64,000 nt of DNA. Origin: Chitinophaga arvensicola. Lineage in GTDB: Bacteria > Bacteroidota > Bacteroidia > Chitinophagales > Chitinophagaceae. The position numbers and the translations under genes were made by a program. Below, piece by piece: positions 25,477 to 34,414 of this stretch. The notes beneath the pieces are model-generated. The model ran no database searches, was not told the origin of the DNA, and saw only the letters and a list, made by a program, of their open reading frames with translations. Location of the stretch: NCBI RefSeq assembly GCF_900110835.1, contig NZ_FOJG01000001.1, forward strand, positions 1,561,022-1,625,021, given 5' to 3'. The stretch's first letter is position 1; each line of letters begins with the position of its first letter.

Positions 25477-26964
25477 TTACTTTACTTCTTCAAAATCGCC
25501 AGGCTTCCAGCCTCCGTTAAAAGCAGCTTCTTCAGGACCATATATCCGGAAGTAGGTAAACCAGCCTTTTCCGGGAATAGTCTTGATCCATTGCTTTTCT
25601 TTTCCTGCCGGTGCTGTTGGCCCAAAGTATAAATCGATCGGAGAGGTGGTATTCAGGTCTTTGAGTTCGAATAAGGAACGGAGCGCAGCATATCCCTGAT
25701 CGGTATTAATCTGGCTACGGGTTTCTGCATCGTATATAGTGACCGACCAGAATAATTTGGCAGGGACTGGTTGCGGAATGGTGAGTTTATATGTTTTGCT
25801 TCCATCAACATAATTACCCGATTGGTCATACAATCCAAGCCAGTATAATGAGCCATAGCCTGCCTTTCTTCTGAACATGGCGGGAGAAGCGCCGATAGCC
25901 TGATAAAACCATACTTCTCTTGCATCAATATCCACATAGGAAGGCGCATCAAAATCCCCGTTTTCAGGTCTTAATCCTGCCCACTCCCATCGGCGGTCTT
26001 TCCACACTACCCTGTCTTCTCTGCGGTCGGCAAAGGATTGTACCCGCATTTGTGCGTTGCCTGTTTTTGCTGCCCGTTCCAGTATTTGTTGCATCCGGGC
26101 ATCGGGTGTAAATGGTTTTCCTTTTACGATGCCCAGTATGGCGAGTTCTCCATAGTAGGTGCGGTAACCTTCATACACCGGTTCCCGGTCGATTACTTTA
26201 CTTAATACCTGCCAGTATTTAATATTGGTTTCCCATTCCAATGGGGTTGTATTCTGAGGTTTTCCTGTTAAATCCAGCCATTGAATGGGGGACGCAGCAG
26301 CAGATGAATTCAGCGGATAGAATTTTACGGTTTTGACTCTTTCCATGGCTGCTGATACATCACCTCCAATAGGTAAGGATCGTATGCCCACAGTGAGATT
26401 GTTGGAAGAAGACTTCCATACATGGTATCCTGCGGGAATATTGCCTTTGTATCCCGGAGGTAAAATCAGGTGTTTGCCACCCTTTCCTTCATCGGGACCG
26501 GGAATACCCATGTCGGCCACCCAGCGCTGGTTCACGTCCATTGCTACCACAATCAGCGGGCCGGGTGGCACTTCTATTACCATTGGCCCGCCAACCAGGT
26601 CAATCAGGATAGGTCCGTAAGGCGTATCAGAATTTAATGTAAAGCCGATCTGCATCGGCTTGGTATCTAAAGTTCCGGATACCGTATTCGGCTTGATGCC
26701 AATAGCAAGATTACCTTGCAGAATAGCCTCTCCGGAAACTGTTGGATAGAAAAATTTATAGGCCTGAACGGCACGATAAAAATCTGCATCATCATAAGCT
26801 TTCTGAACAGTTGCTTTTGTAGGATATCCACCGACGAACTCGTATTCAGATGGCAACGCATTTTTTGCAGCAGTAGTGTCATTACCGATATTTTTTTGCG
26901 AGGGCGACTGATTACAAGCCGCAAGTAATAATGCAGAAAGAGAAATGATGGAGATGTTCGTCAT
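25477..26964 (-). CDS. DUF1254/DUF1214 lipoprotein
   Basis: This 495-residue protein begins with a lipoprotein signal ending in LLAAC (Cys at about residue 17). The N-terminal DUF1254 part shows GGYPTKATVQKAYDDADFYR (~45-64) and AYKFFYP. The C-terminal DUF1214 part has the late blocks WSVTIYDAETRSQI and DLYFGPTAPAGKEKQWIKT, then GWFTYFRIYGPEEAAFNGGW near the end. Two-domain DUF1254/1214 proteins are widespread exported proteins without an established reaction. It forms its own unit, with a 32-bp hairpin after the stop and 146 upstream bases to the neighbouring weak ORF. Confidence 0.88.
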   Translation of the reverse strand: MTNISIISLSALLLAACNQSPSQKNIGNDTTAAKNALPSEYEFVGGYPTKATVQKAYDDADFYRAVQAYKFFYPTVSGEAILQGNLAIGIKPNTVSGTLDTKPMQIGFTLNSDTPYGPILIDLVGGPMVIEVPPGPLIVVAMDVNQRWVADMGIPGPDEGKGGKHLILPPGYKGNIPAGYHVWKSSSNNLTVGIRSLPIGGDVSAAMERVKTVKFYPLNSSAAASPIQWLDLTGKPQNTTPLEWETNIKYWQVLSKVIDREPVYEGYRTYYGELAILGIVKGKPFTPDARMQQILERAAKTGNAQMRVQSFADRREDRVVWKDRRWEWAGLRPENGDFDAPSYVDIDAREVWFYQAIGASPAMFRRKAGYGSLYWLGLYDQSGNYVDGSKTYKLTIPQPVPAKLFWSVTIYDAETRSQINTDQGYAALRSLFELKDLNTTSPIDLYFGPTAPAGKEKQWIKTIPGKGWFTYFRIYGPEEAAFNGGWKPGDFEEVK

Positions 26965-27710
26965 AACAAGGGTTTTAATAAATTAAAAATCGCCAGGTAT
27001 GATGATTCATCGGAAATCTCAGGCATAAGACCCGAAGGCTAATTGATGGTTATGCAATAGGAATCGGGGTAACCGGTATCATGATAAGGGCCGGATAAAG
27101 GCACTTTTTATACAATGGGAAGTTTGTGTACGTTAAGAAACAAGCTAACCGGAAAAATTGTTCTGTTATTTGCAAATGTAGAACGCGCGGTATTTGTGCT
27201 GGGTGATGGTTGGTGTTTTCGGCAATACCCTGATGGCAGGCCGGATTTTAGCGGGTATTCAGTGGAATACAGTTCTGCCTGTTATGACCAACTTGATAAG
27301 CCGGAGTTTTTTTATTTTTATACGGTATTGTCCGACCAGGGGTTTAATGCTAGTGGAGTGCTAGTGTCAAGCTAGGTTCACCTGCATATAACTTACCCAT
27401 AACTTATACTTAAGCCCTCGATATCCCGTACCTGTTAAATACAGGTTATGTAGAGGTAAAAGGCTTGTGCGTGACATTGTATTTAAAGATAAGCTATAGA
27501 ATTGGTGAACAAATGCCACTGCCGGAAGCCGTGTATACTGAATAGGCATCGTTGAGACATCCTTTTGAGGCGCAAAGTATTTCGTCAGGAAGACTGGTGC
27601 AATTCAGGGAACTTGCACCAGTCTGTAAATCATTTCAAAGTTCAGATTTTTTTTTGTCGTTCGCCAGAATAACAGGTATGCTAAGAGCATCCTTTATACC
27701 AGCAACCTTA
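26965..27710. other. Intergenic stretch with one weak ORF
   Basis: Between the DUF1254 gene and the VOC gene there are about 750 bases. The only frame worth noting is the 86-residue one at 27115-27375. Other frames on both strands lack coding character. Confidence 0.4.
27115..27375 (+). CDS. Weak orphan ORF of 86 residues
   Basis: ATG at 27115 opens an 86-residue frame rich in Tyr, Phe and Gly, with no signal peptide and no known motif. It could be a fragment of a larger gene or chance. An AT-rich stretch just before the ATG (TTTTTATACAATG) is compatible with a promoter or leaderless start. Confidence 0.3.
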   Translation: MGSLCTLRNKLTGKIVLLFANVERAVFVLGDGWCFRQYPDGRPDFSGYSVEYSSACYDQLDKPEFFYFYTVLSDQGFNASGVLVSS

Positions 27711-28121
27711 TCACGCTTCTGTTCTTTTCTTTGCTTCCTGCGTCAGCGGTGTAAAGAAGTTCACCAGGTTACCATCGGTATCCCTGAATAACAGCGAACG
27801 GTTTCCCCAGGGCATGGTAGTGGGTTTTTGCACAATTCCTTCCTCAATATGGCCGGCTATCTGCTGGTAGCTGTTGTCCACATCGGGTACCTGGAATTCA
27901 ATGATCACAGATCTGTTGCTGGCGGCGCTGGCCACCGCATCACCGCCAAAAAGGGCTAAGGTGCGTGTACTGCCTATTGCAAGGGCGGCAAGTGGTGTCC
28001 GTAGTTCGGCGAAATCATCCGTATACCAGGTAAAAGACATACCGGTAGCGGTTTCATAAAAGGCCACGAGGCGTTTAATATCGGCTGTAATAATCCGGAC
28101 TGAAGAGAGATTCATATACAT
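27711..28121 (-). CDS. VOC-family (glyoxalase/bleomycin-resistance fold) protein
   Basis: This 136-residue protein has two beta-alpha-beta-beta-beta halves typical of the vicinal oxygen chelate fold: SVRIITADIKRLVAFYETAT at the start and VPDVDNSYQQIAGHI in the second half, ending with SLLFRDTDGNLVNFF, the usual C-terminal strand with a metal Glu position here filled by Asn. Members include dioxygenases, glyoxalase I and antibiotic-binding proteins. The lack of an obvious full metal-ligand set suggests a binding protein or an atypical enzyme. Single gene. Confidence 0.85.
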   Translation of the reverse strand: MYMNLSSVRIITADIKRLVAFYETATGMSFTWYTDDFAELRTPLAALAIGSTRTLALFGGDAVASAASNRSVIIEFQVPDVDNSYQQIAGHIEEGIVQKPTTMPWGNRSLLFRDTDGNLVNFFTPLTQEAKKRTEA

Positions 28122-28213
28122 GTTATTTGTTTACAATAACACAAAGCTATTTCAGCCAAGTGACAGCCCTATGTCAGCAGCGAAAACGGAATATTTTTAT
28201 TTCTTTCCCGGAT

Positions 28214-30691
28214 TTACTGCGCCACATTCCCCGCCTCTATTCGCTGCTCTATCCGCGTCAATTTCCCATTTCTTGTAATCCCCTCTACCACGATCCTGTA
28301 AGCCTTACTATAATCGTTGTTGTAGAAACGTATTTTAACGGGCGCCCCTGCTGAATCTGCCCGTAGCATCGGGTTCCAGTACAAGGTCGTTCTGGCGTCG
28401 GGATGCGGATCACTGGCTGGATTACTATGATCAGGGGAATAGAATTCCCGGATAGCAGCATACCCGATGATCATTTCCTGTTTTAAGTTGGAAGGTCTTG
28501 GGTTAGTATAATTTTTCCGGCCTTTGGTATAAATGGCAATGGCGCCGCCTTCATCAAGCCCGAAAGGAGGGGTAAATGCCTTTACATAGGCTACCTCTGT
28601 AACCGGCAACGACATGAGGCTTTCGGCGTTTGAAATAGCTTCATTGTAATAAATAGCGGGTGGCATATAGCCTTTACCGGGCGCCATGGATCGGTATCCG
28701 GTCCATGTTATCTTAGGCGTGTCTGAAGCCGTAAGGGCGGCTTCAATTTTTAAACCGGGAACTTTCATCATCAGGTAAGTGAATATGTTCATGGCCAGAT
28801 TAGCCTTTGGGTCGTCCTCTACATTTACGCTGTAGCCGAACATATTCCGGAACATCGAGTTTTTACCGGTATATTTTTCTTCCAGTAATTCTGTGCGCGA
28901 TTTTCCTTTAATGTCTACTGTTTTTAATTGTATGGTTTTATCATCTATTTGCCAGACAACGGGTTGATACATCATATCACCGGGACGACCGGCGATTTTC
29001 GGCGCTGTGTTTAAAAGTGCCGGTTTGTAGGCCGGAATGGCTTTATCGAGTCTTTCCGGAATAAAATCTATATCAAATTCACTGAAATTGATGCGTTTGT
29101 CGGAAAACTGATAACTCACCTGGAGGTTATCAAAAACCAGTAGATTAGGCATGCTGAAATGTCCATCGCTGGATATGGGCAGGGTGAGCAGCTGCATGAG
29201 CGTATCGTATGCCGGTCGTAAGGAGAAGATGATCAGGTGTTTTCTGCTGGAGTCTTTCAATACCTTTTGCAGTGCTTGCAGCCTGTTTTCGGACAGCTGG
29301 CCGGAGAAAGAGAGATAGGTAGAATCCATGCCGTATTTTAATACGGGTTGTTCTTCCCGTAATATCTTTTCCCAGTTGTACCTGCGCCAGCCATGTGTAA
29401 GCATCAGGAGGTCCAGGTTTTCCTGTGTGTGGCTGGAATTATCTTTGAAATAACAGGACGGGCAGCGGATTGTCCCTTTCAGTTCGCTGCTCAGCAGCAG
29501 GTAAGAGATGATATGGTCGCTGTTATCTTTGGTGGTATCTGTACCATCGGTAACGGAAACGGCTAAATCAACCAGTAAGGAATCGGGTATGTTGACAGTG
29601 AATACATTGAGTCCTCTTTTATCGTGCGCAAGGGTGTCGGCTTTAAGTGTGGAGGTAAATTGGTATTCACCGTTGTTGATAAAGCCAATGCGTTCGACAA
29701 GGGGTTTCCAGCCGGCGTCAAAAATGGTGTAGCGTATGATGCCGCTTGGGAGCGTGGTAACCGGAACTTCTACCTGTGCGGTTGTTTCGTCGTTGAGTGA
29801 TATGTTTGCTTCGTACACCAGTTCCTGGTTTTGAGTAGCCACCAGGTGTAGTTGCCGGTACGGGAGGGTAGTATCATCTGTTCGCTGGAGTTGCAGTAAA
29901 TGCTTGCCGGCGCCTATATGCAGATTCATCACTACGCCTGTTTCTCTGGTTGCTGGTAAAGCCGTGTGGTGCTGCTTCCCGTCGGGGGCGGTCCAGTGCG
30001 CGCTGTAAGTATCGCCAGGCGTAGGTTGCAGATAAAAGTAGCCCATGCCATCGTGTTTCGACTGGAAGGAATCAATTGTTTCTCCGGAGGATGCGGTAAT
30101 AATCCCCGACACCTGTACCGGTTGCTGGTAGCGGTCTACGGCCATAAAGGCAATTCTGTTAAACAGGCCCGTGACCATATCTCCACCTTCCGGGAAGAAA
30201 AACAGGGTGTCCCGTGGATCTGGCGCGGATGGTATCACCGTATCCTTTTCCTGGAAAATGGGCAGGGTTTTTCTGTAAAGAAATGCGGTATCAAAATTAA
30301 GCATCCATTTGGTGTATGCTTGTACATGCAGTGTTTTTCCGGTGTAGGAGGCTGGGACATCGAATTGACCATGGGTAGATGCATTCGCAACAGGGTAAGC
30401 ATCGTGGGCAACGATGTGGCCACTGTCATCTGACCAGTCTACGTACATGGTTTTGGTAGATGCCGTCGGCATAGTACCCATTAAGCACCAGGCTTTGAAC
30501 CAGACAGTTTCTCCTGGCTGGTAATAAGGTTTGTCGTATTGCAGGTATATATGCTCAACGGTTTCCTTAAGGGCAAATTTGTTAAGCGCCTGATTTACGG
30601 GAGATAGTTGTGAATAAGCGTGTAGCATGGCGGTTGTCAGTAATGACAGCAACAGCACACACTTCCTGAATGACGTGGAATGAGTGACCAT
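28214..30691 (-). CDS. Large exported protein with MG2-like domain and a TonB-receptor-like plug segment
   Basis: The 825-residue protein has a signal peptide (residues ~9-27, ending AYSQ). The first domain contains IYLQYDKPYYQPGETVWFKA (~48-67), the hallmark of macroglobulin MG2-like domains found in many large Bacteroidota surface proteins. The middle holds several beta-sandwich stretches and a QENLDLLMLTHGWRRYNWE motif. Residues ~640-740 resemble the plug of a TonB-dependent receptor (EVAYVKAFTPPFGLDEGGAI, then AIYTKG), but no barrel follows. Its function is not known; a surface or periplasmic scaffold is likely. It is monocistronic. Confidence 0.8.
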   Translation of the reverse strand: MVTHSTSFRKCVLLLSLLTTAMLHAYSQLSPVNQALNKFALKETVEHIYLQYDKPYYQPGETVWFKAWCLMGTMPTASTKTMYVDWSDDSGHIVAHDAYPVANASTHGQFDVPASYTGKTLHVQAYTKWMLNFDTAFLYRKTLPIFQEKDTVIPSAPDPRDTLFFFPEGGDMVTGLFNRIAFMAVDRYQQPVQVSGIITASSGETIDSFQSKHDGMGYFYLQPTPGDTYSAHWTAPDGKQHHTALPATRETGVVMNLHIGAGKHLLQLQRTDDTTLPYRQLHLVATQNQELVYEANISLNDETTAQVEVPVTTLPSGIIRYTIFDAGWKPLVERIGFINNGEYQFTSTLKADTLAHDKRGLNVFTVNIPDSLLVDLAVSVTDGTDTTKDNSDHIISYLLLSSELKGTIRCPSCYFKDNSSHTQENLDLLMLTHGWRRYNWEKILREEQPVLKYGMDSTYLSFSGQLSENRLQALQKVLKDSSRKHLIIFSLRPAYDTLMQLLTLPISSDGHFSMPNLLVFDNLQVSYQFSDKRINFSEFDIDFIPERLDKAIPAYKPALLNTAPKIAGRPGDMMYQPVVWQIDDKTIQLKTVDIKGKSRTELLEEKYTGKNSMFRNMFGYSVNVEDDPKANLAMNIFTYLMMKVPGLKIEAALTASDTPKITWTGYRSMAPGKGYMPPAIYYNEAISNAESLMSLPVTEVAYVKAFTPPFGLDEGGAIAIYTKGRKNYTNPRPSNLKQEMIIGYAAIREFYSPDHSNPASDPHPDARTTLYWNPMLRADSAGAPVKIRFYNNDYSKAYRIVVEGITRNGKLTRIEQRIEAGNVAQ

Positions 30692-30926
30692 AAGTGGGGA
30701 CGTGGAATATCATAAATAAAGCGCGACCAACATGTACCTTCAGCCGTACACAGCTGACAGACATTATGCGGCCGCTTGCCAATCTATTAAATTATTTTGA
30801 ATAATTAAATACTGTAACATTGAATACCACTCCCCCACAGCGATTGGCTGGAAATGACATCCATGTAAAGTGATCAAGTAGTGCCGGAATGTTGCTAAGG
30901 AGTTACTTTTAAGGAGAGCGCCGGAT

Positions 30927-31583
30927 TTAATATAACTGGTTCCGCAGAATCCGTTTGATCATCTGTATAGTGGTGCGGCTCACATGCCCTTTGTATTTCT
31001 GGAGAATATTACTTTCGCTTTCTCCTTCGCTGAGTTCATTCACCACCCGCAGCCATTTGCCCAGGAATTCTGAATTAGGGGTACGGTATCTGAGGAGCCG
31101 TCGTACTGTTTCAATGATAGCTTTATGCACGGTGCCCTCGTGCAGTTCAAATACTTCGTCGTTGTTAAGTCCCAGTTTGATATCGTCGGCAATGCGGGAA
31201 TAATCCTGCAGGTATTTTTCGTTGGCTTCCATTACCTGCAACATGGGATTATCGCTGAAGGTGATATCGGCGTATTTGCGATGCTGCTTCTGTAGGGCAT
31301 GCAGGGCATAGTTCCGCGCAATGTTGTCGCAGATGATGAGATCGTCTTTACTCAGTTCAAACCATTCCCCTTTAACGCGTTTATGCTGGAAAACAATGTG
31401 CAGACTTTCTTCCAGGTCGGTCATGTTCTGGGCCGCGTATTGCCTGATGATGCGGAACATAACGGGCAGGTGTGTATGATAAGCGGCCAGCCGCTTATGC
31501 AGATCCTGGGTTTTGCCGATCTTATACAGGTTCTTACCTGTATTCAGGATATACACACATTTACCAACTTGTACTTGCTCCAT
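30927..31583 (-). CDS. T5orf172-type GIY-YIG protein with C-terminal helix-turn-helix-like tail
   Basis: In this 218-residue protein residues ~8-90 form a T5orf172/GIY-YIG domain: CVYILNTGKNLYKIGKTQDL followed by HKRLAAYH gives the two-strand GIY-YIG equivalent (YIL...YKIGKT) and the Arg helix, and ESLHIVFQHKRVKGEWFELS supplies the conserved Glu and the family's EWF block. This suggests a DNA-nicking or DNA-binding enzyme. The C-terminal ~60 residues (ESESNILQKYKGHVSRTTIQ) look like a helix-turn-helix. Such proteins are frequent in phages and as stand-alone genes. It is a single gene with no phage neighbours here. Confidence 0.8.
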   Translation of the reverse strand: MEQVQVGKCVYILNTGKNLYKIGKTQDLHKRLAAYHTHLPVMFRIIRQYAAQNMTDLEESLHIVFQHKRVKGEWFELSKDDLIICDNIARNYALHALQKQHRKYADITFSDNPMLQVMEANEKYLQDYSRIADDIKLGLNNDEVFELHEGTVHKAIIETVRRLLRYRTPNSEFLGKWLRVVNELSEGESESNILQKYKGHVSRTTIQMIKRILRNQLY

Positions 31584-31666
31584 GAGGTGACTTCGCGCTT
31601 GTGAAATTGAGAATTATATTATCAATTTACGACTATGATCGCTATGTACAAAATCAGTGGAGTTTG

Positions 31667-32203
31667 TCAGCCCTGATGGGGTGGTGTAAAAAGGGCGTCG
31701 TCAATTCTTTTTTTCTGCCGGAGATGGTGTCGCATATGCATTTCAGCGAATTGGAGCCATTCGCCGGCGTTGAAGAAGCCGAGTCCGGGGTGCCGGGTTT
31801 TTCCGTGTGCATGGGTGAAATCGGCGGTAGAGCCGAGATGATTTATTTCTTCCTTGATCAGCAGCAGCTGTTGTTTTAGCTGGTCTTTGCTGGCAGGTTG
31901 CGGGGAGTCGGGATCATTGGCCGGATTAGGCAGACGGGCATCCGGGAAGCGCTGTTGCGCAAAAATAGTGTTGGCATCTGGGTGCATTTGTTGCTCACGG
32001 TTGATGTTGCCTGACTGTAAAGCGGTTTTTATCTCCCCGATAAAATACCAGGTATCTGCAATGATATGTTCGTATACCTGACCAAGCGACCAGGTACCAG
32101 GGTGAGGTTGCTGGCAGAGCATTGTCAGCGTGTAGTCGTCCAGGTGAGTGATCCATTTGTCGATGGTGTCGTTGAATTGACGAAGTGTATCGGGTGTATT
32201 CAT
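31667..32203 (-). CDS. DinB-family protein
   Basis: The 178-residue four-helix-bundle protein has the DinB_2 layout: a first helix, then PGTWSLGQVYEHIIADTWYF (~35-54) containing the first metal His, and AEMHMRHHLRQKKRID near the C-terminus (~151-166) with the other His residues. Several DinB-like enzymes use a metal and bacillithiol or mycothiol as thiol cofactor. It is not secreted. It sits 63 bases downstream of the CHAP hydrolase gene on the same strand, perhaps in one unit. Confidence 0.85.
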   Translation of the reverse strand: MNTPDTLRQFNDTIDKWITHLDDYTLTMLCQQPHPGTWSLGQVYEHIIADTWYFIGEIKTALQSGNINREQQMHPDANTIFAQQRFPDARLPNPANDPDSPQPASKDQLKQQLLLIKEEINHLGSTADFTHAHGKTRHPGLGFFNAGEWLQFAEMHMRHHLRQKKRIDDALFTPPHQG

Positions 32204-32266
32204 AACAGTGACGGATGTGGGTGGAATAACCTGGCAGGAAGATACGATCCGGCCAGGTTATTTTTA

Positions 32267-33019
32267 TTATCCGTAAATGATAAATCCTTTTTCGATAGAA
32301 TTTATTTTCCGGAATTTCAGGCGGAATACGCCGATGCCGTTGCTGCTGCCATTGGGATTGCTGTTCCCCTCAATGGTTTCGATGAATCCACCACTTACAG
32401 CGGTAACAATGCCGGTATGGCCGAAGCCGCCACCGTGATTTTTGATGAAGATGCTGCCGGGTACGATCAGGGAGGGATTATTGATGGCTTTGGCAGTCGT
32501 GATTTTTTGGCCCTGGGTATGGTTCCAGTGATCGAGGCAGCCGGCTGTTTTATAAACGGGATTGGGAATGCCCAGGTCGGCAGCAGCTTTCTTGAAGCAC
32601 CAGTATACGAAAGCGGCGCACCAGTAATTACCGGGGGGTGTGTTGGTGCTGGCAAGATAGGCGTTTACCTGTGTGCCACGATTACTGCCCGGGGGCTCTT
32701 CCATCACGCCGATCTGTGTTTCCGCTACCGCAATGGCTTTTGCCAGCAGGGCATTGGGGGCATCGGTGTGCGGTTCAGCCGGCACATCGAAGAGGGCTTC
32801 CCAGGTAATGGCGCCTACTTCGCCGTCAACGATCAAAGGGTTGCCGAATTTGTCGCGGTGCAGGGCCTGAAATTGCTTTACGGCGGCTACTGTTTTTGGG
32901 CCATAGGTACCTGTACCTTGCAGTGCGCCGATGCCCAGTGCGATGAGTCTTTGTTGAATGGCTTTGACCACCTGGCTATTGGTTTCGCCGGTTTTGATCA
33001 CTTTGTTGGGGTAATTCAT
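32267..33019 (-). CDS. Peptidoglycan-binding plus CHAP-type cysteine hydrolase
   Basis: Residues ~8-78 form a PG_binding_1 domain (VVKAIQQRLIALGIGALQGT, TYGPKTVAAVKQFQ, EVGAITWEALF). Residues ~90-240 form a CHAP/NlpC-P60-like domain with the nucleophile Cys134 in NYWCAAFVYWC, His201 in GFGHTGIV and an acidic or amide position in IEGNSN (~216-221). Such enzymes cut peptidoglycan stem peptides or the amide link. There is no signal peptide or visible export signal, as in phage endolysins or effectors that rely on another route. The 250-residue length is complete. No holin or phage gene is next to it. Confidence 0.87.
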   Translation of the reverse strand: MNYPNKVIKTGETNSQVVKAIQQRLIALGIGALQGTGTYGPKTVAAVKQFQALHRDKFGNPLIVDGEVGAITWEALFDVPAEPHTDAPNALLAKAIAVAETQIGVMEEPPGSNRGTQVNAYLASTNTPPGNYWCAAFVYWCFKKAAADLGIPNPVYKTAGCLDHWNHTQGQKITTAKAINNPSLIVPGSIFIKNHGGGFGHTGIVTAVSGGFIETIEGNSNPNGSSNGIGVFRLKFRKINSIEKGFIIYG

Positions 33020-33207
33020 TTGTTTTGTTTTTGAGGTTATATTACTATTTGCGAATGGGGTATGTTTTTGGGGCTACATCAGAGATAACAATCACTCCTA
33101 AAAAGTTACGAAAAAGTCTGGGCATTATGCAAAAAAAAGCCACCCCTGTTGGAGGGATGGCCTGTCACCTTCATTAGCTATTCAGCCGGGAAAAACTGTT
33201 TGCCCGG

Positions 33208-33229
33208 AAAAACCGTATCTCCGGTTTTT
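33208..33229 (-). terminator. Terminator overlapping the stop of the PI-PLC gene
   Basis: AAAAACCG (33208-33215) and CGGTTTTT (33222-33229) form an 8-bp stem. One arm includes the first part of the stop codon of the minus-strand gene (33228-33230), and T-rich sequence follows in the reading direction. Confidence 0.6.
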
Positions 33230-34193
33230 AGAAGTTGGTGTTGATGATTAAAGTATTGCGGTCGGCCGCGGCAAAGTCCATCGGGATAATACCGTATCTG
33301 CCATGTGTATTACTGGTAAAATAGGTATTGATCCGTGGGTTGATGTTGTTGGAAACGGTGGTGATACTGGGAATGCCGAAGATGAGGGATTTGTAGCCGC
33401 TGGTGAAATTGATATATAGCACGGACTGGCTACCACTCTGTGCTTCCGTGAACAGGTTGGTGATACCGGTCCATTTGTTGTTATTGTCGGGTACTACATA
33501 CTGGTCCTGCACTCTCAGGGAGGAGTTGGTATTGTTGATGGAAAAAGTGGTGTTATCTGACCAGTTGGTGGCTTCGATGCCTTTGGGCGTAGCGGAGGCA
33601 CCGAATCTTCTCAGCAGTACAATTTTACCTCTTACCGATCCGAGATTGGGCACTGCATCTCCGAGGTACCATTTTGAAGGTTGCAGTTGGGTGTAGCTGT
33701 CGAACGTTTGTTCAAAGCTGCGGGTGTTGTTGGTGGCGTCATATTCCTCTTTCACGCACATGATGATGGTTTCGGTAGGGTTGGCGGCGAGGAAATTGTA
33801 GCAGGCGGTTAATACGTCCGTAAAATTCAGGTTCTGGTAAATAGATCCGTGGTGAATGGCGAAGGCGTCGCCGATGTGACGGCAGCGGATGTCCAGGAAG
33901 CGGGTACCGGCATTGAGTTGTTCGCCGATAGTGAGGTTCTGGCATTTGGCCGTGCCGCTCACCGGTTCTACGCGGGCGCCGCTGTCGTGTGTGCCGGGAA
34001 TAGAGAGGCTGGTGAGGGCGGTGTTGTCTGCTAAGGAGCCCATCCATCCGGTAAGGCTAACACTTAACGTGTTTACAATAGCGGCGTTGTTCACTGTTTC
34101 AATGCCTGCGGTGGCATTGGGATTTGTAAGGTCTTTTTTACAGCCAAAGAATGTACAGGTGGCCAGGGCCAGTGAGAGGATTTTCATGTTCAT
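33228..34193 (-). CDS. Phosphatidylinositol-specific phospholipase C-like lipoprotein
   Basis: This 321-residue protein has a lipoprotein signal with lipobox FFGC (Cys18). The PI-PLC X domain shows SIPGTHDSGAR (His69/Asp70, the general base pair), LDIRCR (Arg103) and IHHGS (His114/His115), matching the catalytic His-Asp-Arg-His set of bacterial PI-PLC. Later IIMCVKEEYD and VLLRRFG fit the barrel. Such enzymes cleave phosphatidylinositol or GPI-like lipids without metal. Being a surface or periplasmic lipoprotein, it may act on foreign or host lipids. It forms its own unit, divergent from the sigma factor of locus 2. Confidence 0.9.
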   Translation of the reverse strand: MNMKILSLALATCTFFGCKKDLTNPNATAGIETVNNAAIVNTLSVSLTGWMGSLADNTALTSLSIPGTHDSGARVEPVSGTAKCQNLTIGEQLNAGTRFLDIRCRHIGDAFAIHHGSIYQNLNFTDVLTACYNFLAANPTETIIMCVKEEYDATNNTRSFEQTFDSYTQLQPSKWYLGDAVPNLGSVRGKIVLLRRFGASATPKGIEATNWSDNTTFSINNTNSSLRVQDQYVVPDNNNKWTGITNLFTEAQSGSQSVLYINFTSGYKSLIFGIPSITTVSNNINPRINTYFTSNTHGRYGIIPMDFAAADRNTLIINTNF

Positions 34194-34414
34194 AGTGTGA
34201 GAATTTATATTTTATACTAAAAATACATGGGAGCAGTGTTTGGTTCATCGCAGTGAAAATTAATTGTGGGTTAACAAATTGTGGTGGTAAGTGAATGTTT
34301 TTGAAAGATGTAAAAGGTGTGATTTTTTATCAGCAAGGGAATACATATCTTTATGCCATCACATCAACCAGATTTTGCTTTTCGGGGAAACGTTTTAAAT
34401 ATATTTTGAATACC

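Noticed and set aside
32066-33034. 322-residue ORF opposite the CHAP hydrolase
   Set aside because: The minus strand encodes clear PG-binding and CHAP motifs; this frame is its shadow.
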